NCBI GenBank assembly: GCA_951394405.1
Contig: OX596335.1
Location: 5,084,001-5,148,000, forward strand
Direction of reading: 5' to 3'
Source: Coprinellus micaceus
Taxonomy: Eukaryota; Basidiomycota; Agaricomycetes; Agaricales; Psathyrellaceae
Length of the DNA: 64,000 bases
In this document: positions 34,599-44,012 of the stretch, in pieces
Numbering within the stretch: the stretch's first letter is position 1
Layout: every line of letters starts with the position of its first letter
Position numbers and translations under genes: made by a program
The notes under the pieces: generated by a model
Databases searched by the model: none
What the model was told of the DNA's origin: nothing
The model's input: the letters and a program-made list of their open reading frames with translations, nothing else

Positions 34599-36317
34599 AT
34601 GCCCACCTGGTCGCCAGTCCTGACCCTTGGTACCGTCTTCTTCGTGGCCCACCATGTAGCTGCGATGCTTCGCTTTCCTTGCTCGCAGCTTGTAACGCAG
34701 CGTTTCGATCCGTACGTCCCGCCTCATCTTCCCCTCTGATACACCGCGCTGATAAAGAGAACCAGGCTCGTCACGCCGGGCCAAGTCTCTCCCCACGTTC
34801 ACCAAATCATTGGAGGGGTACGCTTTCCCATCGTCCATTGCCCGTCATGTCCCTGATCAGCATCCATGCACCCACAGAATGCGTACGCCTCTTTCCGCCC
34901 TCTTTCCAACGCCCCATATGCCGATCGCTTTCTCAAAGCTTTAACCTAACAATGGACCCCTCTCTCGACCTCCCAACCCTCGCCACATGCACCACCTGCC
35001 GCTTCAAAGAGAACAAATCGAACTACTGGACGGCTGTCATGTACTTCAAGCACACGAACGGTAGCTACATCCGAGTAAGCGATCCAACCTTACGCCTAAA
35101 CCGTTTGTGGGTTGTAACTGACAGTGCCTTATAGGTGCCCCAAATCGCGAACCACATCACTGGAGCCCCCAACGGCGGTATGACTGTGTACTACGTCCAA
35201 CATCCCAGCGGGGTGAAGGTCACCGCTTTCCCCAAGGTGACCACTCCCCTCTTCCACGCACCTGTAACGCTCATTAACGGGATCCACTTCACCCAGGGAT
35301 TCCGAATGATAACCGGCGACCCAATGATCCGCAAATTCCAATACACTGACGAACGCAGTGGGGAGTACTGGGCGAAGAGCTTCCGGTGCTGGCAGACCAC
35401 AGGGCCTTTCGATTACTCGAATAGCCATGCGATTGGCCCGGGGCCGTTTGATACGGTGCATTTGCCTGAGGCGCCGTGTCCTGGAGGTATAAGGAGCAAT
35501 ACGTTCTTCCCTGCGTGAGTAGCTTTTGTGGAAATTGGATGAAGATGGCAGTTGGGCTGACTGTATGGCATTGTCGTAGATGCTGGGACGGCGTGAATCT
35601 CGATACGCCCGACCATAGAGTGCGTCTTCTTGTCTTCGCTCTGGCATTGTTATCATCCATCTCATCTTCTCCGCACTTGACTCCAGAGCCACGTAGCATT
35701 CTACGAGAACGTCAACCCCGAGCTCGGTATATTCGTCTCCAACGGCACGTGCCCCTCCTCTCACCCCATCCACATCCCGGCCTTGTTCTTCGAGACCGTC
35801 TGGGACACGAAGGAGCTCAACAAGCTCTGGCCCGAGGGCGGCGAGCAGCCGTACGTCCTGAGTATGGGTGACCCGTGCGTATTTTCTTTCTCCCTTATCC
35901 CACGAACTGCAGGGAGCTAACCACATACTTAAACCTGATAGGACTGGATACGGACAACACGGCGACTACGTCTTCGGCTGGGAAGGCGACGCTCTCCAAC
36001 GCGCCATGGACACCTGTACCAGCATCTTCGGTCGGCCGGATGAGTGCACGGAGCTGACGCTCCAGACGGACGAGGAGATGAATAGCTGTGCGCAGCTCCC
36101 AAGGGTGAACGAGAAGGTTGAAGGGGAATGTGAGTTTTGCACAAAACCATGCGTTGAGTCGGGATATTGGTGCTGACGTTGGTCCCCCTGGATAAAAGAT
36201 ATACCCGCCCTACCTGGATGCAACCCTATCCAGGTCGGGCCTGAGCCTGCGACGATGGTTCCGGAATGCGCGGCGGTGTCGACGACTGAGGCGGTCGTAC
36301 AACCTACCCAAGTCTAA
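34599..36317 (+). CDS. DUF1996 secreted protein, 406 residues
   Basis: Nine exons: 34599-34711, 34766-34817, 34878-34882 (5 nt), 34939-35074, 35135-35514, 35580-35619, 35687-35874, 35942-36129, 36199-36317. A hydrophobic N-terminus (MPTWSPVLTLGTVFFVAHHV) is a likely signal peptide. The rest is a full DUF1996 domain. It shows RFDPLVTPGQVSPHVHQIIG followed by GNAFN, CTTCRF..DKSNYWT-like CTTCRFKENKSNYWTA, CWDGVNLDTPDH.SHVAF, CPSSHPIHIPALFFE and GDPTGYGQHGDYVFGW, ending in LPGCNPI. DUF1996 proteins are secreted or wall-associated fungal proteins of unknown activity, often with WSC or carbohydrate-binding modules. None is present here. His and Asp in HVH, DH.SH and QHGDY may bind metal, as proposed for similar folds; that is inference. 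The 5-nt exon supplies AAT-GC of the invariant GGNAFN and is needed for the frame. Confidence 0.85.
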
Positions 36318-36726
36318 CTATCTCAGTCCAAGTTCCAATTGTGTGTACAGTAGAAGTACCCTCTGATAGGAAGAAGCATGACTTTCGAATCCTCCGTGAG
36401 CACGGGCACTTGAAGGGAGAACAAGAAGCAACAGTCATATTAGTATTACACCCAAGAACAACAACACAGGGCCCAGATACATAGCGTACGTACAGCGAAC
36501 GAAAGGCAAATACCAATAATTTACGAACAATAGATACGGGTATCAAGAGCGTCCAAGATCCAAGGTTATACATAGTTATAATGTACTTTCGAAGGGCATC
36601 CGTCCATCGTCCAACCCATCCCCACCACCTGTCTCTCACTTTCTGTCTGCCTTTCCCATACCCACTCAAGTAACCACCGCAGCAGGTTTTGACTTTACCT
36701 CCCCTCCCACACCACATCCCACAAAC
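36318..36726. other. convergent 3' intergenic region
   Basis: Lies between the ends of the DUF1996 gene (plus) and the disordered-protein gene (minus). No gene is seen. Confidence 0.5.
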
Positions 36727-37995
36727 TCAAAAATCGAACCGAACCCTCCTCATCCCCACATCCGGTACCCTCTTCCTCCCGCTCCCCATCGCCGGTGGAG
36801 GGTCCCTAGGAAGCGGGGCATGGGAGACGCTCACCGAGCGCCCATGTCCCCGCTTGCGCGGCTCGGAGGCGTCGTTGGCCGGCAGCTTGGGTGGAGGGGA
36901 AGAATACGGAAGGTTGGGTGAAGGGGAAGGGTACGGAAGGTACTCCGGGGGGAACGGCCGGCTGACGATCTTGGGCGTTGGCTCGAAGATCTCGCGCCGA
37001 CGGCTGCGGTGTTCGCGCTCGGGGTCGTGGTGAGCAACGGCGGGGATGTGGCTGCGGGGGTCGGAAGGAGGGGGGTATGGTGTTGGGTTGCGGCTAAGCC
37101 GGGGCTGTTCCCTCTCCCTTCCGAGATCACCATCTCCCCCAACATCCCTCTCCCTCCTTTCGCCTGAGCGATGTCCACCCCTCGAACTCGACGTCGGCGG
37201 CGGCGGAGCGAACGTCGAGCTCATCACAGCCTGCCTCCGCAACATGTTGTGCATGCCCCCTCGACTCGGGTTGTGCAGCCGCCCATGGTTCATGAGCTGG
37301 TGGAACTCGCTCCCGTGGTCGTATGGCTGCGCGTCCCCGCGAGAGTATGTGGAGACGGCGATGCTGAAGGCGGTGGCGTTGGAGTCGGAGCGGTCCATCC
37401 CTGGGGCTACGAGTCGGACCTTGGATTTGGGTTTGGGTTTGCTAGGGGTTGTGGTATAGTCTTGTGGGATGGGTTGAGGGGGAGGAGGGTGAGCCTGGCT
37501 TGGCTTGCGTGGGTATGAAGAGGGTGGAGGTGGAGAAGCACGAGGATGGGCGTCGTAGTACGACGAAGAGTGTTTCTGAGGTTCGGAGTGGTGCCGGGCG
37601 ACCGACTCCGGGGCAGTTGCACCGTGTCGCCCATCTGCACTTGACGATGTCGAACTGACGCTCGAGCTCGAGCCGGAACGAGGGGGGAGGATCTGAATCT
37701 CCTCAGGTTTGGGAGCGAGGCTGACTTTTAGACTGGAGAGGAGGAAGGTCGTGCGCTCGAGATTCCTCCGCATACGTTCGACAGGGTCGCTGCCGGCGTC
37801 ATCGTGCTCACTCCCCTTCCCTGGCTGGCGTTGAGCGCCTCCTCCATGGAACAAGGGTCGTGTTGGTGCTGAGTACGTGCGTTCGCGATACCGGTCGTGA
37901 TGCTTTGACGAGGAGGAGGGCGGAGGGTAGTAATAGTCTATAGGGTACGAAGAAAGTTTGAATTGAATTGGGCATCCCGGTGTGATAGACTCCAT
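36727..37995 (-). CDS. disordered Ser/Pro/Arg-rich protein, 422 residues, intronless
   Basis: One uninterrupted frame from ATG at 37995 to TGA at 36727-36729. The first 25 residues (MESITPGCPIQFKLSSYPID) are ordered-looking. A short helix VERMRRNLERTTFLLSSLKV lies near residue 75. The rest is low complexity: runs of Pro, Ser, His, Arg and several PPPP and SSSS stretches, ending in a basic RRVRFDF. Candidate phosphorylation and SH3/WW ligand sites abound. No domain is recognised. The helix and basic end could bind a partner or nucleic acid, but nothing shows this. Intron-free structure and coding length over one kilobase make a real gene likely. Confidence 0.6.
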   Translation of the reverse strand: MESITPGCPIQFKLSSYPIDYYYPPPSSSSKHHDRYRERTYSAPTRPLFHGGGAQRQPGKGSEHDDAGSDPVERMRRNLERTTFLLSSLKVSLAPKPEEIQILPPRSGSSSSVSSTSSSADGRHGATAPESVARHHSEPQKHSSSYYDAHPRASPPPPSSYPRKPSQAHPPPPQPIPQDYTTTPSKPKPKSKVRLVAPGMDRSDSNATAFSIAVSTYSRGDAQPYDHGSEFHQLMNHGRLHNPSRGGMHNMLRRQAVMSSTFAPPPPTSSSRGGHRSGERRERDVGGDGDLGREREQPRLSRNPTPYPPPSDPRSHIPAVAHHDPEREHRSRRREIFEPTPKIVSRPFPPEYLPYPSPSPNLPYSSPPPKLPANDASEPRKRGHGRSVSVSHAPLPRDPPPAMGSGRKRVPDVGMRRVRFDF

Positions 37996-39523
37996 TGACA
38001 CGTACCTCCCGCTCGCCTATCCGAGATTAAATCCAGATTGGATTTGGAAGCTTCGAACGCCTCGAGGTCGATCGTGTTCGCCTGGGGCATTTTCCTCCCA
38101 ATTTCCCGGGTTTAATGGACCTAGCCGCGTCGAATTTCAGGTGGATGGTTTAGTGGAGCGCCCGTCGTGTGTGTTCGCAGACAAGAGGTAGTGTGACGGA
38201 ACGCCCAGTTCAGTGTGGTGGTGGTAAAAAGACAAGCGGGGTAGCCCGCATCCTCAGAGATGAGAGTAGACACAGAGAGCAAGAATCAATCTGATACGAG
38301 GAGCCGTTGTGAGGGGAAGGGAAAGATGGATACGTTTGACGTTGACGCTGGCGTTGCACTGCATCGGGGCCCAGGGCACTGGATCCATGCGGCGTGGGAA
38401 GAAGATGTCACTGCCGAACGGGCTGTGCCGACGCGGGCGCTAATCTGACGACAACGTGGTTGGGATGATTAAGACCAAGGGTTAAGGTTACCTCTGCTTC
38501 TCCATCGACCACCATGGTAGCTCGATCCGAGCTCACCTCGAGGCAGGTCCCACGCCCAAATCTGGGAGCTCGACCTTGATCGTAATTAAATATTATTTCA
38601 TAAGTTGAATGGAGCCCGAATAGCCGAGGAGTGACTAGCACCCAGAGCCGCATTTCTGCCCATCGAGGCGAACGCGTCGGCTCACCCAGTAGCCAGGTTT
38701 CTGCCCGTCGAGGCGAACGCGACTGGCCGCACGTGCTACGCACGCCCCACTGATATCATCCCCCTCCTCAGGTAAGCTGAGACTCACCTCTCTCTTTCTC
38801 GAACAGTCACGACGAGGCGGTTTCCGCGCTACCCGCCCACCGCTTCCCTTTCCACTCGACCTTGATGAGCTCGAGCTACCTTGATGGCAACCCCCAAAAC
38901 GGGAAACCCGCCTGGTTTCGAGGATTTGGCGGCTGCTCTTGCTCGCACAGGTCCCCTTCCCCCTAGATGGCCGCCAAGGCCCCCAGTTCCTCTTTCCAGG
39001 TAATTTAGTGTTAAAAGGGTGATCATCTGCCTGGATCGACCGTTTTGTGAGGGAATCCCTCCCCGCGAGGAAAGGGTTGGGAGGCGCTACGTAAGGTTCC
39101 ATATACGGATCGAGGTCTCGAGGTGAGCTTGATGATCCATGCCGAGTTCGAGTTGACCGAGTTTTGATGCCAACGCGACTCGAGGTAGCTCGACCTCGGC
39201 TCGCAGCAGCACTACACCATGCTCTCTCGCACAGAATCGATAACTCCCTTCGACCTCCACTGATACGATTTCGAAGCTGTCACCCTCCAGCACTCCGAAG
39301 CCCCCTGCACCCACTGCCGTCACCCTACTTCGCTCCACCCACTCGACGCACCTAACCGATCGAGCCATTGACGGCCCCCCACACCGAACCCATTGTCCCC
39401 CAAACCCCTCACCTCGCCTCGACCCCGAAATCGGCGGCTGGGATGCCGACGAAACGAGATGCGTGGCCTAAAACGGAAGGAGGCACGACTCTAGGGTTAG
39501 GGTATCGTCTATGGATCAGCAGA
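37996..39523. other. promoter region and CTCGA-rich spacer
   Basis: The first part is the promoter of the minus gene. From 38500 to 39370 the word CTCGA/TCGAG recurs unusually often. Minus frames 38635-39102 (155 codons, contains YVAPPNPFLAGRD and a twice-repeated RVRLDGQK) and 39087-39368 may be remnants of a retroelement gag, but I cannot name it. Confidence 0.35.
38653..38721. repeat. 24-bp direct repeat
   Basis: TTTCTGCCC(A/G)TCGAGGCGAACGCG occurs at 38653-38676 and 38698-38721, 45 bp apart, with one mismatch. Confidence 0.8.
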
Positions 39524-39566
39524 GTCGGGCGGTGAAGCTCATTACCTTTCCCCTTCACCGCCCGAC
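39524..39566. repeat. 14-bp perfect hairpin upstream of gag
   Basis: GTCGGGCGGTGAAG (39524-39537) and its exact complement (39553-39566) enclose a 15-nt loop, 100 bp before the gag ATG. It may mark the element's 5' leader or terminus. Confidence 0.7.
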
Positions 39567-39666
39567 AACGTGTATAACGTCGTCGCTAGTGCATACATTC
39601 CTCCTCTTGCTTCACAACCATCTCATTTTCATTTCGTATCCATCGGAAAAATAGAAGCCAGTCAAC

Positions 39667-41579
39667 ATGCCACGTACACGCATCGAACGAGACCCAACTA
39701 CCGAGATCATGCCCGACTTTGAGTCTGAGGCTTTCAGACAGGTGTTCACCCCTCTGGCAACCGCAGAAAAACCCCTCGAAGACATCATTGCAGACTCCAA
39801 GAGAGCTTGGGAAGAGCAACACCAACGGAGGGTCGAGGAATGGGAAGCACAGGTACAAGCAGAAAAAGAAGAACAAGAAATAGAAGAGGAGGAGCGAGAA
39901 CGAGAGGCACAAGAGCAGAGAAGGGCACTAGAGGAGGCGGAGAGGCAGGAGAAAGCGGAGAAAGAGAAGAAGAGGCCAAAGGTCAAGCCTATCGCCCTAA
40001 AGAAACCTATTGACACGAACCCCAGTGTCATGCGACCTGGCCAGTACGCGATAAACAAGGTCAAAAACCTCGAGCCTGCCGAACTGTGGTATTGGACGGT
40101 GGAGGGCTGCGAGGACGCGAAGCAGCACGACGTCTCGGCCTCGAGTGCCGCCTTGACCTTGGCACATGGGGAACACGGTCTCCTCTTGGCACCAGCATCG
40201 GCGCACAAGCCGTCCCCAAAGGTCAAACCTGACGCCGACCTCACCTATTCCCAGATGATGATCGCGAAGGCAGGACTCATTCAGTCCATGTTAAAGGAAC
40301 CCAACTGGCCCAACACGCACGTAAATTCGTTTGCGGGCCTATTCCTCATGATCGACAATCACCCCTTGAGGCGCCTCCCACATGGAGAGGAAGCCCTCGT
40401 CGCCTACGTCTCCGACGCCCGTAGGGAATGGCACGACGCACTGAAGAGCACAGACGACACTGAGGAGGCATTCGACATCAGCGTCGTCAACGAGGAGCGG
40501 CTGAACAGGATTCATACGGCAATACTCAGGAACGCCAACCTGTCACTGCTCAGCAGGTCAGTATTTCCATATCACCAACGAAGTTAGGCGCTGACGAGTC
40601 TATTCTATCCCTCAATTTTATGCAAACCTTCCTGCGCCGGAACCGCACCCGCACGCACACGCTCACATGCATACGCGCTCGCTGCACGCAACACACCCAC
40701 ACGCACCCACATGCACCCATATGCACCCATGCATGCTCATACACGCGACGCACACATACTGCATCCCCCACGGGCCCAATGCCCTTATCCCTTGCAACCC
40801 CGCAACCACCCACATGGGATGCACGCGCACCAATGACGCAACACCTCGACCCACACGGGGCCCTGCAATGGACACGTCGAACCCAAAACTAACTTCCCTG
40901 GCACAATCGTACACCCACGGCGCACACGCATACATACATACTCTCGCATACATACATGCACGCCCAATAATATTACCATTGATCACCCCGGACATCCCCT
41001 CCCCGCCGCATAATCCCCAATGCCATACCCAATCACCGCATACTTAATTTACATATCATGACATGCTAACCCAGATTCGAGAGCCTAGCTGTCCAACACG
41101 AATCCGCATCGGGACCCTCGGGGTATCGAAAGGTGTCAAAGAGATTCCGATCCCCGAGCCCCCCACCCTACTCCCGACGGGGGCACGAATCTCCACGACA
41201 CGGCCGGCGACAGCGCTCTCGGTCACCACAGGCCTCTCCGACCAAGAAGCACAGAGGCGAATCGACATCGTCGAGGGGGTCTTTTCGATCAGGTGCAAGC
41301 ACAACAGCCGCACTATCCGCCTGCACCATATGCCTTGGCCGTCATCGCCACAACGTATTCCAGTGCGACGCGAAGGTCCTCTGGGATGGCGCCACCCCAG
41401 CATACAGTCGAAAGGTCGACAATGGACGCCCACAGGACCCCAATGGGAAGGTCCTATGCTCCGATTGGCAACGCCCATCGGGATGCAAGTCGACGACCCA
41501 CAACACCAAACACGAATGCTCGGGATGTGGACAGAGGGACCACGGAGCCCAAACGTGCCCTCGAGCACAGAAGGCTTGA
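39667..41579 (+). CDS. retroelement gag-like protein, 464 residues
   Basis: Two exons, 39667-40556 and 41075-41579, with a 518-nt intron that is far longer than others in this window. Residues about 40-105 are a Glu/Arg coiled coil. Residues 120-290 form the gag core (YAINKVKNLEPAELWYWT, WPNTHVNSFAGLFLMIDNHP, RREWHDAL). After the splice comes a basic Ser/Arg stretch. A zinc-binding region follows, with C-x2-C...HRH...C and C-x-G-C-x4-H-x4-C (CSGCGQRDHGAQTCP). The zinc region typically binds the element's RNA. The stop at 41577-41579 lies inside the pol frame, which overlaps gag by 287 nt in another phase. The intron holds a CA/CAT-rich microsatellite. Confidence 0.7.
40625..41040. repeat. CAC/GCA/CAT-rich simple sequence in gag intron
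   Basis: A 400-bp purine-poor tract of ACACGC, CACCCA, ATGCAC and ATACAT words fills most of the gag intron. Confidence 0.75.
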
Positions 41580-43036
41580 AGCTCTCACGCCGTACAAACC
41601 AGATGAATGGGCGCGGCAGCTGTGGGAGGCAGGGATGGAGGAGGAGGCAGAATTTATGGCTCGTGGGTTCAGGGAAGGATTTCACGCAGGCATACCCAAA
41701 ATCACCAAAACGTACACACCGCCGAACACAGCATCAGTGGACAACTACCGTGAAGCGTTTAACGACGCGATTCAAGCAGAATTCGAGAAGGGGAGGTACA
41801 TCGGCCCGTTGTCAAGGGCAGAAGTGGAAGAGCTTATGGGCCCGTTCCAAACATCACCGTTTAGCATTATACCCAAACCTGGAAAACCAGGTAAATTCCG
41901 ACTCATCCAAAACCTGTCCCACCCAGTACAACCCCCAAATACGACAAACCATTCGACTCCCACATCCATCAACTCCCATATCGACTCAAACAATTTCCCA
42001 TGCACATACGGCACATTCGAGACGGTATACCTCCTCATTGCCCGTCTCCCGGAAGGTTCACAGGCGGCAGTACGAGACGTCAAGGAGGCATACCGCACCA
42101 TCCCTCTCCATCACTCACAATGGCCGGGCACAGTGGTCAAACTCCAAGACGACGACATGTTCGCGATCGACTCATGTGACTGCTTCGGCCTATCTTCTGG
42201 GGGAGGGGTATACGGCAGAGTGGCGGACATGGGAGCGGTGCTACTGCGACGTAAAGGAATCGGTCCCATATGCAAGTGGGTCGACGATCACATATTCATT
42301 CGCATACTGCGAGAAACCATCGCAGGCTACAACAAGAGAAGGGAGCAATGGGCGGCAGACATCAGACAAAATGGAGGCAAACGGCAGGATGGTGGAAGGA
42401 TATGGTACAAGGGACAGACGAAGCCAGATGGAAAGGCAGAGGAATACGACGAGGACTGCACATCACCAGTCGCAGCACACCCAACAACATGCCCCGAGGA
42501 CGAGGGATACACATACGGTATGGCGGACATCGACCGAGAAAGCAAGGCCTTGGGAATCACGTGGGAAAGTGAGAAGGACATCACCTTTCGTGTCGAGGTT
42601 CCCTTCGCAGGCTTCATCTGGAATCTGGAAAAGCGCACAGTGGGAATATCAGACGCCAAGCGCCAAAAATACCTGGAAGCTCTCATCGAGTGGGGAAAGG
42701 CAGAAACACACCAGCTCGAACAAACCCAGGAGCTCCACGGCAAACTCCTTCACCTCTGCCAAATTGCCCCATATGGGCGTGCTTACCTCACCAACCTTGA
42801 GGCATTCATGGGCGTTTTCGGTCACAATCCCTTCATGCTCCGCACCCCATCACAGCCGCGCACGAACAACGACATCGAATGGTGGAGCCACCTACTCTCA
42901 ACCAAGCCACTCATTCGGCAAATCACCCTCCCAAAACCCCTTACAGATGTACTCGCTTTCTCAGACGCTAGCTCAGAAGTGGGTATCGGAGTCACGATCG
43001 GAGATAGGTGGCGAGCATGGAGGCTCTTACCAGGAT

Positions 43037-43041
43037 GGAAG
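43037..43041. repeat. target site duplication GGAAG, left copy
   Basis: GGAAG directly precedes the 5' LTR and is repeated at 49238-49242 after the 3' LTR: the 5-bp duplication typical of Copia integrases. Confidence 0.95.
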
Positions 43042-43424
43042 TGTTGGAAGACAATGCTCATGTCAACTCTATCTCTACAAAGAATACCTCTATTTCGAAT
43101 GTTTTACTTATCTTCTATTGTTCTACAGAGAACAACAACCACCTTGTATTATTCCCATTATACTTGCACTTATTGTTCTCTTATCTCCACCTTATCTCCA
43201 TTCACTGCTATTGTTCTCTACTTATGGAACGTCTATTGTTCTTTCTTATTGTTCCGCATATAGGTTATCTATTGTTCTCCACAGTATATAGTCCACACTG
43301 TAAGTGGGTGAGTCCCCATCGAACTCTCCCCACTTACAGGTGCGTATCTTGTATACTCTACTTACTTTCAATCTAATATCGAACTCTCCCCACTTACAGT
43401 GGGTCATACTTGCATCGTTCTACA
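43042..43424 (+). repeat. 5' LTR of the Copia element (383 bp)
   Basis: Starts TGTTGGAAGAC and ends TTCTACA (TG...CA ends). It is identical to 48855-49237 except at 43194 (A here, C at 49007). A TATATAG element lies about 240-250 bp in. Two CTCCCCACTTACAG words and an inverted partner CTGTAAGTGGG lie near the 3' end and could form a hairpin. Confidence 0.95.
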
Positions 43425-43425
43425 A

Positions 43426-43436
43426 GTTATGAGCCC
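43426..43436 (+). promoter_or_regulatory. primer binding site matching the initiator tRNA-Met anticodon arm
   Basis: GTTATGAGCCC starts 1 nt after the LTR. It is complementary to GGGCTCATAAC of fungal initiator tRNA-Met, at the anticodon rather than the 3' end. This suggests a half-tRNA primer as in Drosophila copia. Confidence 0.6.
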
Positions 43437-44012
43437 CGGGCTCCTCTGATCACGCCATCCGTTATCAGACACCACGGTAACCGCTCCACTGCCCCTCGAT
43501 CGCCCATAGCCTACGGCCTCTTCTCGTGTGATATCTCCACCTGAAGCCTATCTCCCTTCACATTTTCACTATCTTCATTTTCGCTATTTACGTTTCGCTA
43601 CTTACATTCCACTACCCCTCCTGATACTCAGGAGTACGTATCAACTTCCATTACCACCTTCTACCCCGCGGCAAGCGTTCCCACTACGGGAAAGAAGCTA
43701 TCAGGAAGTCCACAGACGCTTACCGTCTGCGGAATTAGAGTAGCGATCCTTCTTTGAGAGGCCTGATTCGGTTGGACTGGGGAAACGACGCAACGGTAGC
43801 GCTCCCTCCATCCAAACGCTTTCAGTAACCGGTACTCAAAGTGACAGCGGGGTTCCCTCTGCGGATCTTAGTGTAAAACTTCAACTCCTTTTTAGGATAT
43901 CTACGTATTGGTCTGTTTTACCTACAAAATCACGGGCACTTTACCTATCACCTATCTCTTATCGTTTCGTACCTATCATTTTATCCTCTCCCATTCTTTA
44001 TCACCTACCATC

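Noticed and set aside
34493..35134. Long plus frame read as the start of the DUF1996 protein
   Set aside because: Its 5' part is in another frame from the signal peptide. The spliced chain from 34599 gives the full conserved N-terminus.
36831..37459. Several long frames overlapping the 36727-37995 gene on both strands
   Set aside because: GC-rich low-complexity coding DNA keeps other frames open. The minus frame alone has start, stop and full length.
39492..39502. Telomere-like GGGTTAGGG
   Set aside because: Only about one and a half repeats, inside ordinary sequence with genes on both sides.
41063..43291. 742-codon frame overlapping the DIRS-like pol
   Set aside because: Shadow frame; residues are Arg/Thr/Ser-rich without RT motifs, whereas the 41293 frame has them all.
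43042..43424. Open frames within the LTRs (also at 48855-49237)
   Set aside because: They are LTR sequence shared by both copies; no protein similarity.
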